Assembly (NCBI GenBank): GCA_964444365.1
Contig: CAYUHJ010000008.1
Location: 1 to 64,000, forward strand
Length of the DNA: 64,000 nt
Direction of reading: 5' to 3'
Origin: CAYUHJ01 sp964444365
GTDB taxonomy: Bacteria; Planctomycetota; Planctomycetia; Gemmatales; Gemmataceae
Positions 10,182-18,571 of this stretch are shown one piece after another. Position numbers and translations under genes: made by a program. The notes beneath the pieces are model-generated. The model was given only the letters and a program-made list of their open reading frames with translations. It ran no database searches and was not told the origin of the DNA. The stretch's first letter is position 1; every line of letters starts with the position of its first letter.

Positions 10182-13115
10182 GTGGCAAGCCTGAAGCCCT
10201 GGTACAAGGTCGTCACCCCCCGCGAGGACCTCCGCGAGGGGCGGCCGATGGACGCCTCCGAGTTCGCCGTCCACCTGGACCAGGTGCGGGACGGCCGGGC
10301 CCCGACCGACTACCAGAAGCCGGAGCGGTTCTTCGAGCGGACCTTCCTCACCCGCAACCTGACCGATCTGTCGGCCGAGGTCACCCGCCGCCTGTCCGGG
10401 ATCGCCACCGAGACGTCCGCCGTCTTCAACATGACCACCCAGTTCGGCGGCGGGAAGACCCACTTCCTCACCCTCCTCTACCACCTGGCCCGGAACGGCC
10501 CAGCCGCCGACCGCTGGCAGGGGGTGTCGAAGATCCTCGACCGGGCCGGGGTGCGGACCGTCCCTGGGGCGGCGACGGCGGTGTTCGTAGGCACCGAGTT
10601 CGACTCCCTCACCGGCCGGGGCGGGGACGACGGCACCCCGCTCCGCAAGACCCCGTGGGGGGAGATCGCCTTCCAGCTCGGCGGGCCGGCCGCCCTGGCC
10701 GTCCTCGCCGAGCACGAGAAGCAACAGACCGCCCCCGCCGGCGACGTGATCCGCAAGTTCTTGCCGAAGGATCGCCCGGCCCTGATCCTCATCGACGAGC
10801 TGATGAACTACGTCAGCCGGAACCGCAAGACCGGGCTCGGCTCGCAGCTCTACCACTTCCTCCAGAACCTGTCCGAGGAGGCCCGGGGGCAGCGGAACGT
10901 CGTCCTTGCCGTTTCCGTCCCGGCGTCCGAGCTGGAGATGACGGCCGAGGATCAGGGGGACTACGAGCGGTTCAAGAAGCTCCTCGACCGGCTCGGCAAG
11001 CCGGTCATCATGTCGGCCGAGGCCGAGACCAGCGAGATCATCCGCCGCCGGCTGTTCGAGTGGGGCGGGCTGCCGGACGACGGGAAGAAGGCGTGCGCCG
11101 ACTACGCCGACTGGGTGGCCGACAACCGCAACCAGGTGCCGAGCTGGTTCCCCATCGACCACGCCCGGGAGGCGTTCGAGGCCACCTACCCGTTCCACCC
11201 GATGACCCTGTCGGTGTTCGAACGGAAGTGGCAGGCCCTGCCCCGGTTCCAGCAGACCCGCGGGGTGCTCCGGCTGCTCGCCCTATGGGTCGCCCGGGCG
11301 TACCAGGACGGGTTCAAGGGGGCCCACCGGGACGCGCTGATCGGGCTCGGCACCGCCCCGCTGGAGGACACCCTGTTCCGAACGGCGGCGTTCGAGCAGC
11401 TCGGGGAGAGCCGGTTGGAAGGGGCAGTCACTACCGACATCGTCGGGAAGACGGAGTCGCACGCCGCCCGGCTGGACAAGGAGGCCGAGGACGCCGTGAA
11501 GAAGGCCCGGCTGCACCGGAAGGCGGCAACCGTCGTCTTCTTCGAGTCGAATGGCGGGCAGGCCCGGGCCGAGGCGACCCAGCCGGAGATCCGGCTGGCG
11601 GTGGCCGAGCCGGGCATGGACCTGGGGCACGTGGAGACGGTGCTGGAGGCCCTGTCGTCGTCCTGCTACTACCTGCACACCGAGCGGAACCGCTACCGCT
11701 TCAACGTCTCCCCGAACCTGAACAAGCTGCTGGCCGACCGGCGGGCGAACATCCCCCTGGAGAAGATCGATGAGCGGGTCCGGTCAGTCGTTCAGGAGAC
11801 GTTCGCCAAAGGGTCGCCCGGGGTGGACCGGGTGTACTTCCCGGAGAAGAGCATCCAGGTCCCGAACCGGCCGGCCCTGATCCTCACCGTCCTCGCCCCG
11901 ACGCTGTCCATGGAGGACGAGAAGAAGACCCGGCAGGCGGCCGAGGCGATGACCCGGGAGTACGGGTCGTCGGACCGGACGTTCAAGACGGGGGTGGTGT
12001 GGTGCGTGGCCGACAGCCCGGCGGCACTGCAGGACGAGGCCCGGAAGCTGCTGGCCTGGGAGGACATCGACGCCCAGGACAGCGACCGGCTGGACGACGG
12101 GCAGAAGCGACAACTGGCCGAGCAGGTGCAGAAGGCCCGGCGGGATCTGCGGGAGGCGGTCTGGCGGACGTACAAGCACGTCCTGCTGCTGGGCAAGGAT
12201 AACACCCTGCAGCACAAGGACCTGGGCTTGGTCCATTCCAGCGCCGCGGGTGACCTGACCGGGTTCGTCCTGTCCCGCCTCCAGCAGGACGGGGAGGTCG
12301 AGGCCGGTGGGGTGAGCCCGACATTCCTGATCCGGCACTGGCCGCCGGCGTTCAAGGAGTGGAGCACAAAGGCGGTCCGGGACGCCTTCTTTGCCTCCCC
12401 GCAGTTCCCCCGGCTGCTCAAGCCGGACACCCTTCGCGACACCATCGCCAAGGGAGTGGTGGCCGGGGCCCTGGCGTACGTCGGGAAGGGGCGGGGAGGC
12501 CGGTACGAACCGTTCCACTTCGAGGGGGAGCTGGACCCGGCCGACGTCGAGCTGTCGGACGAGATGTTCGTGATCATCGCCGAGGAGGCGAAGCGGCACA
12601 TCGAGCCGCCCCAGCTAACCGGCGTGGCGCTGACGCCGCCGCACGTGGCGGTCGAGCCGGGCAAACGGCAGGCGTTCCAGGCCCGGGGGAAGGACCAGCA
12701 CGGGAACGACATCGCGACCGGGCTGATGACGTGGTCGGCGACTGGCGGCGAGATCGACGTCAACGGGGTGTTCACGGCCGGGGCGGACGAGGGCAGCTAC
12801 TTGGTCACCGCCTCGGCCGGTGGCGTCCAGGGGTCGGCGACCGTGGTGGTGGTCGAGAAAGAGGGCCCCGGGCCGGTTGACCCCGGGCCCGAGAAGAAGG
12901 AGATCACACGGCTGAGCTGGCAGGGCGATGTACCGGCGCAGAAGTGGATGAACTTCTACACCAAGGTGCTGTCGAAGTTCGCCGCCGGGAAGGGACTGCG
13001 ACTGACGGTCAAGGTGGAGTACGCCCCCGAGGGCCCGGTCCCCCCTCAAAAGATTGAGGAGGCTAAAGTGGCTCTCAGAGAGCTGGGGCTGGACGACAAT
13101 CTACGGCCGTCGTGA
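10182..13115 (+). CDS. DUF499 ATPase with inserted bacterial Ig-like domain
   Basis: A 977-residue GTG-started P-loop protein of the DUF499/COG1483 family. Walker A (TQFGGGKTH) lies near residues 86-94 and Walker B (ALILIDELMNYV) near 200-210. The family commonly sits beside DUF1156 methylases and helicases in defence islands. Residues ~812-893 form an unexpected Ig-like (BIG-type) domain: ALTPPHVAVEPG, then WSATGGEIDVNGVFTAG, then YLVTASAGG and ATVVVV. A proline-rich linker and the usual DUF499 tail (GDVPAQKWMNFY...) follow. Ig-like domains are rare in cytosolic ATPases. This is the last gene of the operon that begins at 904. Confidence 0.85.
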   Translation: MASLKPWYKVVTPREDLREGRPMDASEFAVHLDQVRDGRAPTDYQKPERFFERTFLTRNLTDLSAEVTRRLSGIATETSAVFNMTTQFGGGKTHFLTLLYHLARNGPAADRWQGVSKILDRAGVRTVPGAATAVFVGTEFDSLTGRGGDDGTPLRKTPWGEIAFQLGGPAALAVLAEHEKQQTAPAGDVIRKFLPKDRPALILIDELMNYVSRNRKTGLGSQLYHFLQNLSEEARGQRNVVLAVSVPASELEMTAEDQGDYERFKKLLDRLGKPVIMSAEAETSEIIRRRLFEWGGLPDDGKKACADYADWVADNRNQVPSWFPIDHAREAFEATYPFHPMTLSVFERKWQALPRFQQTRGVLRLLALWVARAYQDGFKGAHRDALIGLGTAPLEDTLFRTAAFEQLGESRLEGAVTTDIVGKTESHAARLDKEAEDAVKKARLHRKAATVVFFESNGGQARAEATQPEIRLAVAEPGMDLGHVETVLEALSSSCYYLHTERNRYRFNVSPNLNKLLADRRANIPLEKIDERVRSVVQETFAKGSPGVDRVYFPEKSIQVPNRPALILTVLAPTLSMEDEKKTRQAAEAMTREYGSSDRTFKTGVVWCVADSPAALQDEARKLLAWEDIDAQDSDRLDDGQKRQLAEQVQKARRDLREAVWRTYKHVLLLGKDNTLQHKDLGLVHSSAAGDLTGFVLSRLQQDGEVEAGGVSPTFLIRHWPPAFKEWSTKAVRDAFFASPQFPRLLKPDTLRDTIAKGVVAGALAYVGKGRGGRYEPFHFEGELDPADVELSDEMFVIIAEEAKRHIEPPQLTGVALTPPHVAVEPGKRQAFQARGKDQHGNDIATGLMTWSATGGEIDVNGVFTAGADEGSYLVTASAGGVQGSATVVVVEKEGPGPVDPGPEKKEITRLSWQGDVPAQKWMNFYTKVLSKFAAGKGLRLTVKVEYAPEGPVPPQKIEEAKVALRELGLDDNLRPS

Positions 13116-13240
13116 ACGAGTTGAACAAGGTCACCCGACCGTTCAGGGCGGGGGGGGGGCGATGAACGAGGAGCCTACTGCGGTCACGCCCGGCATGGCG
13201 TACGAGACCATGTCGGGTTGTGTTGGAGGGCCCGAGAAGA
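13116..13240 (+). other. Spacer with G10 tract and possible truncated ORF start
   Basis: After the DUF499 stop there is a run of ten G at 13150-13159, then ATG AAC GAG GAG at 13162. The frame from this ATG stays open to 13389 but beyond about 13240 it merely runs antisense through the MazG-like gene. The first ~25 residues could be the start of a gene truncated by the junction with the next cassette. I cannot support a product. Confidence 0.2.
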
Positions 13241-13567
13241 TCAAGTGCCTTCTTTGCTCGCCAAGCGCACGGCCACTTCGTCGAGCTTACGGCTACACGC
13301 CTTATCGAGGTCGATCCCCAGGTGGCTCGCGAGATGTTCGAGGTAGATGCGGATGTCGGCGAGCTCGTCACGGATGGCGTCCGGGCTGACGTCGTCGCCA
13401 CGCCACCCCTTCTTGATCAGGTTGGCCAGTTCCCCGGCCTCCCCGCAAATGGCCAGTGCGAGATAGTGCGTGACCTCGTTCGCCGTGGTCAGGTTGCCCT
13501 TGGCCTGGGCCAGTCGCACGAACCGCTGGTGAATTCCTTCGGCTCGGTCCTGCCACAACGGGTTCAT
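13241..13567 (-). CDS. MazG-like nucleoside triphosphate pyrophosphohydrolase
   Basis: A 108-residue all-helical protein with the MazG-type metal site: GEAGELANL, then DELADIRIYLEHL, the ExxE...ExxD pattern. These enzymes hydrolyse (d)NTPs to monophosphates and pyrophosphate. I chose the ATG at 13567 because GGGAG lies 6 nt upstream; the ATG at 13573 would leave no spacing. The gene is divergent from the thymidylate-synthase homologue at 13767, with a ~200-bp shared intergenic region. Its role in nucleotide-pool control beside that gene is an inference. Confidence 0.75.
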   Translation of the reverse strand: MNPLWQDRAEGIHQRFVRLAQAKGNLTTANEVTHYLALAICGEAGELANLIKKGWRGDDVSPDAIRDELADIRIYLEHLASHLGIDLDKACSRKLDEVAVRLASKEGT

Positions 13568-13766
13568 TTGCATCTCCCTGCCCCCAGGAGGAAGTAGATC
13601 GTCTCCCCCGCCGTCGATCTGAACGAACACCGCAGCCGTGGGGAGGAGCCGTGACCGGGGTGCGAGGCGGGCTTCGATTTTACCGACTTTGACGCCACGG
13701 CCGGAATGGCAGATAACCGTGTGGATAGTGTCTGGTCGGCTCGTCGCACCCCCGCCAGGTTGAGAT

Positions 13767-14723
13767 ATGTTCTTCCAGGCCGACACGCTCGATGATCTGC
13801 TCCATCAGGTCCTCGACGCCGCCCTCACCCAGGGGACGACGGTTCAGGCTTCCAAAGGAGCGAACCGGGAACTTTCCTGTGTCCTCCTAAAGTTAACCAA
13901 CCCGCGGGCACGCCTGAGCCACACGGAAAAGCGGGGCCGGGTGTTCAGCCCGTTGGGCGAGCTGGCGTGGTATTTGTCGCGGAGCAACAGCGCCGACTTC
14001 ATCAGCTACTACATCACGCGCTACCGCGAGTACGCCGAGGCCGATGGGACCATCCACGGGGCCTACGGCCCGCGCCTGTTCGGCATGAGGGACGTCGATC
14101 AGGTCGGGAACGTGATTACCAAGTTGCGGACGAAGCCAACATCCCGGCAGGCCGTGATCCAACTTTTCGACGCTGGCGATTTGGCTAGAGAATGGAAGGA
14201 CATCCCCTGTACCTGTTCGTTGCAGTTCATGGTTCGGTCGGACCGGCTCGACATGGCGACCATGATGCGGTCCAACGACGCCTTCGTGGGTCTGCCACAC
14301 GACGTGTTCACGTTCACGATGCTCCAGGAGATCGTTGCCCGCGCGCTCGGCTGCGAACCCGGCGCCTACTCGCACTTCGCCGGGAGCCTTCACGTCTACG
14401 ACGAGAACGAAGCCAACGCCCGGAAGTACCTGGACGAGGGGTGGCAAGGCACGGTCGGGGCCGCCATGCCGCCGATGCCAGTCGGCGACCCGTGGCCGGC
14501 GATTTCTATGTGGCTCGAAGCCGAGCAAGCCATCCGCTGTTGCGTACCGCTTGGTGTCGGGGTGGGCGCCCTCGCCCCGTACTGGCAAGACCTTATCCGG
14601 CTGCTTCAGGTGTTCCGCTGCTGGCAGGACGGAAACCTCGAAGGTATCACCACTCTCCGTTCCGAAATGACCGATCCGGTCTATGACGAGTACATCGCTG
14701 ACCGGGAGAACAAGCTACGCTGA
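13767..14723 (+). CDS. Thymidylate synthase homologue, possibly dCMP (hydroxy)methylase
   Basis: A 318-residue protein with the thymidylate-synthase fold signature. It has the catalytic PC motif IPCTCSLQF (Cys148), RSNDAFVGLPHDVF and LHVYDEN (the folate/dUMP-site His and Tyr). The Asn that recognises uracil in ThyA (LPFN, N177 in E. coli) is Asp179 here (LPHD). Asp at this position is characteristic of dCMP-specific relatives such as T4 dCMP hydroxymethylase, and Asn-to-Asp changes in ThyA shift specificity towards dCMP. The usual PCH is PCT. AGGTTGAG precedes the ATG. I infer 5-(hydroxy)methylation of dCMP rather than dTMP synthesis; the exact product is unknown. The next gene is 61 bp downstream. 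Confidence 0.75.
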   Translation: MFFQADTLDDLLHQVLDAALTQGTTVQASKGANRELSCVLLKLTNPRARLSHTEKRGRVFSPLGELAWYLSRSNSADFISYYITRYREYAEADGTIHGAYGPRLFGMRDVDQVGNVITKLRTKPTSRQAVIQLFDAGDLAREWKDIPCTCSLQFMVRSDRLDMATMMRSNDAFVGLPHDVFTFTMLQEIVARALGCEPGAYSHFAGSLHVYDENEANARKYLDEGWQGTVGAAMPPMPVGDPWPAISMWLEAEQAIRCCVPLGVGVGALAPYWQDLIRLLQVFRCWQDGNLEGITTLRSEMTDPVYDEYIADRENKLR

Positions 14724-14784
14724 ACGATCCCGGACGAAGCCGGTTTCCCAAACAGTGACGACCAAGAGCGGGAGGAGGGCATCA

Positions 14785-15732
14785 ATGCGGCCCAGGGATC
14801 GCGCCGAGGCCCAGCGGATCGACTCGGTCCTGACCACCTACCACGCCACGGTCCGTCCGCTGCCCGGCATCCAGCCACCCGCGAGCCGCACGGCGTTCCT
14901 CGAACAGTTCTTCGAGAGCGTTCACCGAGTCCGGTACATTTCGCGGGGCGTTCTATCACGGGACATCGACCCCCGGCGGGCCGACCCGACGAGCGACCTC
15001 TTCGACCCGATGAAGGGGGCCGCCCTATGTGCGCGGCAGGGCGACCACGACGAGGCGTGCTGGCTGACATTCCTCTTCGCCCACTTCGGGAAGAACCTGC
15101 GGACGGGCTACCGGCTGGCCCGGGACGTGTACGGCGCCCTCGGCCGGGGCCAGAACTGGACCTGGGAAAGAACCAGTGCCGACCCGGAAGCCTTCCGCCG
15201 GTGGCTGGCCGCAAACCGCACGACCTTGAGTAGCGGCAACCCACCGCGCCACTTCGGTAACCACCGCAAGTACGTCAGCCTGAACCCGGATTCGCCCGGC
15301 GGCACCGGCGAGGCGTTCGTCACTTACGTCCGCTGGGTTCTGAGGCACCGCAGCCACAACGCCCTTTTCGAGGCTGCGGCCGTCGGCGCCGGCCACGACC
15401 GCCGTGCCACCTTCGACGGGCTCTATCGGTCCATGGGCGCCGTCGCCTCGTTCGGCCGGACGGGCCGGTTCGATTACCTGACTATGCTCGGCAAACTCGA
15501 CCTGGCGGACATCGAGCCGGGATCGACGTACATGACCGGCGCGACCGGGCCGCTGGACGGGGCCCGGCTGCTGTTTGGGACCGCTGCCACGGCGGCCACG
15601 CCGCGGCAGCTCGACGGGTGGCTGGTCGAGCTCGAAGCGATGCTCGGCGTCGAAATGGGCATGCAGGTGCTGGAGGACTCGCTCTGCAACTGGCAGAAAA
15701 ACCCGACCCGGTTCGTCCCCTTCCGAGGGTAG
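14785..15732 (+). CDS. Protein resembling alpha-glutamyl/putrescinyl-thymine pyrophosphorylase-like helical family
   Basis: A 315-residue protein. The ATG at 14785 is preceded by GGGAGGAGGG at ideal spacing, so the longer frame from 14683 is rejected. The C-terminal half contains SFGRTGRFDYLTMLGKL, then EPGSTYMTGATGPLDGARLL and a tail around LCNWQKNP. This pattern recalls the helical proteins linked by comparative genomics to thymine hypermodification in phage DNA and to bacterial conflict operons. The match is from memory and tentative. It probably forms an operon with the thymidylate-synthase homologue upstream, which supports a nucleotide or base-modification role. Confidence 0.5.
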   Translation: MRPRDRAEAQRIDSVLTTYHATVRPLPGIQPPASRTAFLEQFFESVHRVRYISRGVLSRDIDPRRADPTSDLFDPMKGAALCARQGDHDEACWLTFLFAHFGKNLRTGYRLARDVYGALGRGQNWTWERTSADPEAFRRWLAANRTTLSSGNPPRHFGNHRKYVSLNPDSPGGTGEAFVTYVRWVLRHRSHNALFEAAAVGAGHDRRATFDGLYRSMGAVASFGRTGRFDYLTMLGKLDLADIEPGSTYMTGATGPLDGARLLFGTAATAATPRQLDGWLVELEAMLGVEMGMQVLEDSLCNWQKNPTRFVPFRG

Positions 15733-15740
15733 GCGGCGGT

Positions 15741-16838
15741 TCAGTTGTCGTCCTCGACCCACTGATACCGCCGCTTCAGATTGTTCAGCTGGTTCCTCCT
15801 CAGCACCCCCCGGTGCTGAAGCTGCCCCACGACGACCCCAGGGGACACGCCCACCTTCTTCGCGAACCGCACGACCTTAATCCCGTCGGCCGGAAGCCGC
15901 ACCATCTCGGGCACGTGTTCCGGCGGGATGAGGGCCTCGGCGGCGAACGTGTTCGCCTCCTCCTCCTCGGCGGTCGAGAGCCGGTCGTCCCCCTCCAGGA
16001 AAAGGTACTTGTCGCCGTGGAGCAGCAGGTGAGCCACTTCGTGGAAGAACGTGAACCAGAAGTGGTCGTCCGAGAGGTATCGGAAGCTCAACATCAGCAG
16101 CGGCTTGACCGGGGTCATAAACTTGGTCGCACCGCTTGCCTTGCAGGACTTCGGGGCGCGCAACGCGACCACTGCCAGCCCACAGGCCGCGCACTGCCGC
16201 ACGAGCTCGGGCAGAAACACCGCCGGGTCCTTCTCCCGTGTCAGTTCCCGGATGACGGGGAGCTGGGCCCGTAGCCGTCCCGGGCTCCACGTCCCGCACG
16301 GGAGCGAAGATGCTGCTAGTTCGCCCTGCCGCAGCCACGCCGCGACCGCACCTGGCAGGGACTCGAACGTGGGGGACGTGCGGAACGCAACAGCATTGAG
16401 CACATCGCCGTAGTGCTGCCGCCAGGAATCGACGTTAGCCACCCCGAAGAAGCGGAACAAAGCAGTCAGGGTGGCCACCGGATCCGACGCGCTCTCGATC
16501 CACCCGAACCTCACCATGTCCCGGACTGGCACTTCGGCGAACCAGTTGAGGCTGGCCGGTTGAGCGGCCACGGTCTTCAGGCGGGCGAGGTCGTAACGGT
16601 AACGGCCCTCGCGGTTCAGCCAGAACGACGTTGACGCACCGAGGACGGCGGCGAGAAGGGCGGCGATGTCGGTCGAGATCTCCAGACGGCCGTGCAGCAG
16701 GTCATCGACCTCACGTGTTGTCCGCCGCATGCTGGCCGCGAACTGGTCGGTCGTCACCCCCCGCTCCTTGAGGATCGTCGCGATAGTCTCTCCCGGCGGT
16801 GACACCCAGTCCGGCGAGAAGGGGAGTTCGTTAACCAT
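15741..16838 (-). CDS. higA: HigA-type XRE antitoxin fused to ImmA/IrrE metallopeptidase
   Basis: A 365-residue protein. Residues ~20-75 form an XRE helix-turn-helix (ETIATILKERGVTTDQF, then MRRTTREVDDLLHG), typical of HigA/VapI antitoxins. Residues ~240-330 carry the ImmA/IrrE zinc-protease motif FHEVAHLLLH (HExxH at about 266-270) and a downstream EEEANTFAAEALIP. The ATG at 16838 lies 8 nt inside the upstream toxin gene, so the pair is translationally coupled. Antitoxins fused to an ImmA domain are a known HigA variant; the protease may control antitoxin or regulator turnover. The frame upstream of 16838 is spurious. Confidence 0.85.
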   Translation of the reverse strand: MVNELPFSPDWVSPPGETIATILKERGVTTDQFAASMRRTTREVDDLLHGRLEISTDIAALLAAVLGASTSFWLNREGRYRYDLARLKTVAAQPASLNWFAEVPVRDMVRFGWIESASDPVATLTALFRFFGVANVDSWRQHYGDVLNAVAFRTSPTFESLPGAVAAWLRQGELAASSLPCGTWSPGRLRAQLPVIRELTREKDPAVFLPELVRQCAACGLAVVALRAPKSCKASGATKFMTPVKPLLMLSFRYLSDDHFWFTFFHEVAHLLLHGDKYLFLEGDDRLSTAEEEEANTFAAEALIPPEHVPEMVRLPADGIKVVRFAKKVGVSPGVVVGQLQHRGVLRRNQLNNLKRRYQWVEDDN

Positions 16839-17196
16839 GCGGCACCTTGGTTTTTTCGATTCGCGTGATCTTGACGCGACTGACCCTCGACCAGTCAACC
16901 CTTCCCGTATCCTCCTGCAGCGGTAATGGGTCATGGTTGGCGCAGATCACCATCCGGTAGCCCTCGGGCAGCCGTATCTCGTAGCAGCGGTGCCGCCCGT
17001 CCGCAATCTCCTGTGGCTGGCCGGCGAGCAGTTCCAGAACGGTGCTCGCCTCCCGTATGTCCGCCAACCTGGCTCGGAGTTCCCGCGCTACCTCGATGCC
17101 GAACTCTCGCTCGGCACTCATCTGGCATTCGCAGAGCATCCTGATTTCTGGGGTAGGGAAGGCGAGGTTCAAGAGGCAAGCACCTGCGGCTGGCAT
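16831..17196 (-). CDS. higB: HigB-like toxin (RelE superfamily)
   Basis: A protein of about 121 residues with the HigB pattern: CECQMSAEREFG, ARELRARLADI, then DGRHRCYEIRLPEGYRMVI and a C-terminal VKITRIEKT. HigB toxins are ribosome-dependent mRNA endonucleases that are neutralised by HigA. The start is uncertain: ATG at 17196 or GTG at 17217. The toxin-first order with an 8-nt overlap into the XRE-ImmA gene is the usual higBA arrangement. Confidence 0.75.
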   Translation of the reverse strand: MPAAGACLLNLAFPTPEIRMLCECQMSAEREFGIEVARELRARLADIREASTVLELLAGQPQEIADGRHRCYEIRLPEGYRMVICANHDPLPLQEDTGRVDWSRVSRVKITRIEKTKVPHG

Positions 17197-17217
17197 AGAC
17201 GAGATTCGCGTCACCAC

Positions 17218-17647
17218 AGCCGGAGAATCGGCGGTTATTCACTCGGCGGTGACCCGGATTAACTTTGGCGATCTGATCATTTTCGACGGTGGGAGGGACG
17301 GCATCGGTCTGTGCCCCAGAAAAGACGGTCAGCCCCACCATCTTCATACTGTACACCTTGCCAGAATGCCGCGAAAGCGTTCAGACGCGATTCTTCCGCG
17401 GTGCATACGCCGGACCACGGCCCCGCAAACTGTCCCCCTGTCCGTACGCTTCTCGCAGTCGGGGTGCACGGCCCGCCGCTCGTGGCGGTCGCGGCAGACC
17501 GAATCGGTCGGATGTGACGGCACCGCCGCGCCGATTGCGGGCTTATATCCCCTGGTGATGTAGGTCGATGACTCCGGTTGGCGGCTGGTCTGCGGCAAAC
17601 CCGACAGCGACAACCAACATCCCGAGCGTATCACCGCCTGGGCCGAT
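17218..17647. other. Intergenic region between higBA and the ParB operon
   Basis: No supported gene is present. It is the upstream side of higB and the downstream side of the ParB operon, so a higBA promoter should lie near 17200-17300 on the minus strand, but I see no convincing consensus boxes. Open frames here lack coding character. Confidence 0.4.
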
Positions 17648-18571
17648 TCACTCCTTTTCGCCCGGACGGCCCCGGTCGGGTGTCACGCTGTCCACCTGCG
17701 ACCGGGACTCGACCAGCTTCTGGAACTCGGCCTGGAGCTCCGGGTGCCGCTGGGCCAGATACCGGGTCACCCGCGGGTTCTCGGTCACCCGCTTCAGATA
17801 GCCGGTGACCACCGTCAGGTGCAGCGCGTTCCGCCCGTGCGACTCCTCGATCAGCTTCAGCTCCCGGGCGTACGACCCCATCTCGTGCTCCATCCGGGCC
17901 ACGTCCTCCGGCGACAGCCCACCGGCCTCCTTTCCACGGTCCCCGTCCGCCAGCTGGTCCGCCGGGGTGGTCGCCACCAGGCACTTCGCGTACCCGACGG
18001 TGAAGTTGTTCGCCGACACCATCAGCTCGGCGACCTCGATCTGCCGCAGCGGCTTGAGCCGCCGCAGCTCCCGCAGGGCCGGCCCCGTCGCCCGCTTGTC
18101 CCGCAGCAGCTCCACCGCCTCCGGGCAGATCCCGTCGAGCAGCTCCCGCTTCTGCCGGATGCTCGCCACGTCCACGTTCAGGGACCGGGCGATCCGCTCC
18201 TCGCTCACCCCGGCCTTGACCGCCCGCAGGATCATGAAGTGCTCCTGGATGGCCGACAGCCGGTTCACCTTGTGGTTGTACGTGAACCCCTCGTCGTCCG
18301 CGGCCAGCAGGCACTTCGCGGTCGCCGCCCCCAGGTCCTTCAGGATCAGGAGCCGGGCGTGCCCGTCCAGGAGCGTGTACCGGCCGTCGGTGTCCGGCCG
18401 GGGGAACACCACCAGCGGTTCGATCACCCCGAGCTCCCGGACCGACGCCTCGATGCACCGGTACTTCACCGACTTCCGCACCGAGTCGTCCAGCCGCCGG
18501 GTCGGCAACAGCCGGTCCAGCGGCAGTTCGACGACCTCCGGCCCGCAGGCCAGCCGCACGTTCGTGCTCAC
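17648..18571 (-). CDS. ParB-like protein with RepB C-terminal domain
   Basis: A 307-residue protein starting at GTG 18571, which overlaps the previous gene's stop in GTGA. The ParB nuclease-like region is recognisable (LPLDRLLPTRRLDDSVR, then YTLLDGHARLLILKDLGA). A helix-turn-helix (EERIARSLNVDVASIRQKR) and a long helical C terminus typical of RepB-type plasmid partition proteins follow. Last gene of the recombinase-ParB-ParB operon. ParB proteins bind specific DNA and hydrolyse CTP in partition systems, but no ParA is present here, so classical partition is unlikely. Confidence 0.8.
   Translation of the reverse strand: MSTNVRLACGPEVVELPLDRLLPTRRLDDSVRKSVKYRCIEASVRELGVIEPLVVFPRPDTDGRYTLLDGHARLLILKDLGAATAKCLLAADDEGFTYNHKVNRLSAIQEHFMILRAVKAGVSEERIARSLNVDVASIRQKRELLDGICPEAVELLRDKRATGPALRELRRLKPLRQIEVAELMVSANNFTVGYAKCLVATTPADQLADGDRGKEAGGLSPEDVARMEHEMGSYARELKLIEESHGRNALHLTVVTGYLKRVTENPRVTRYLAQRHPELQAEFQKLVESRSQVDSVTPDRGRPGEKE

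Noticed and set aside
13054..13389. 111-codon plus-strand gene
   Set aside because: Most of it is antisense to the MazG-like gene; only the start at 13162 could be a remnant.
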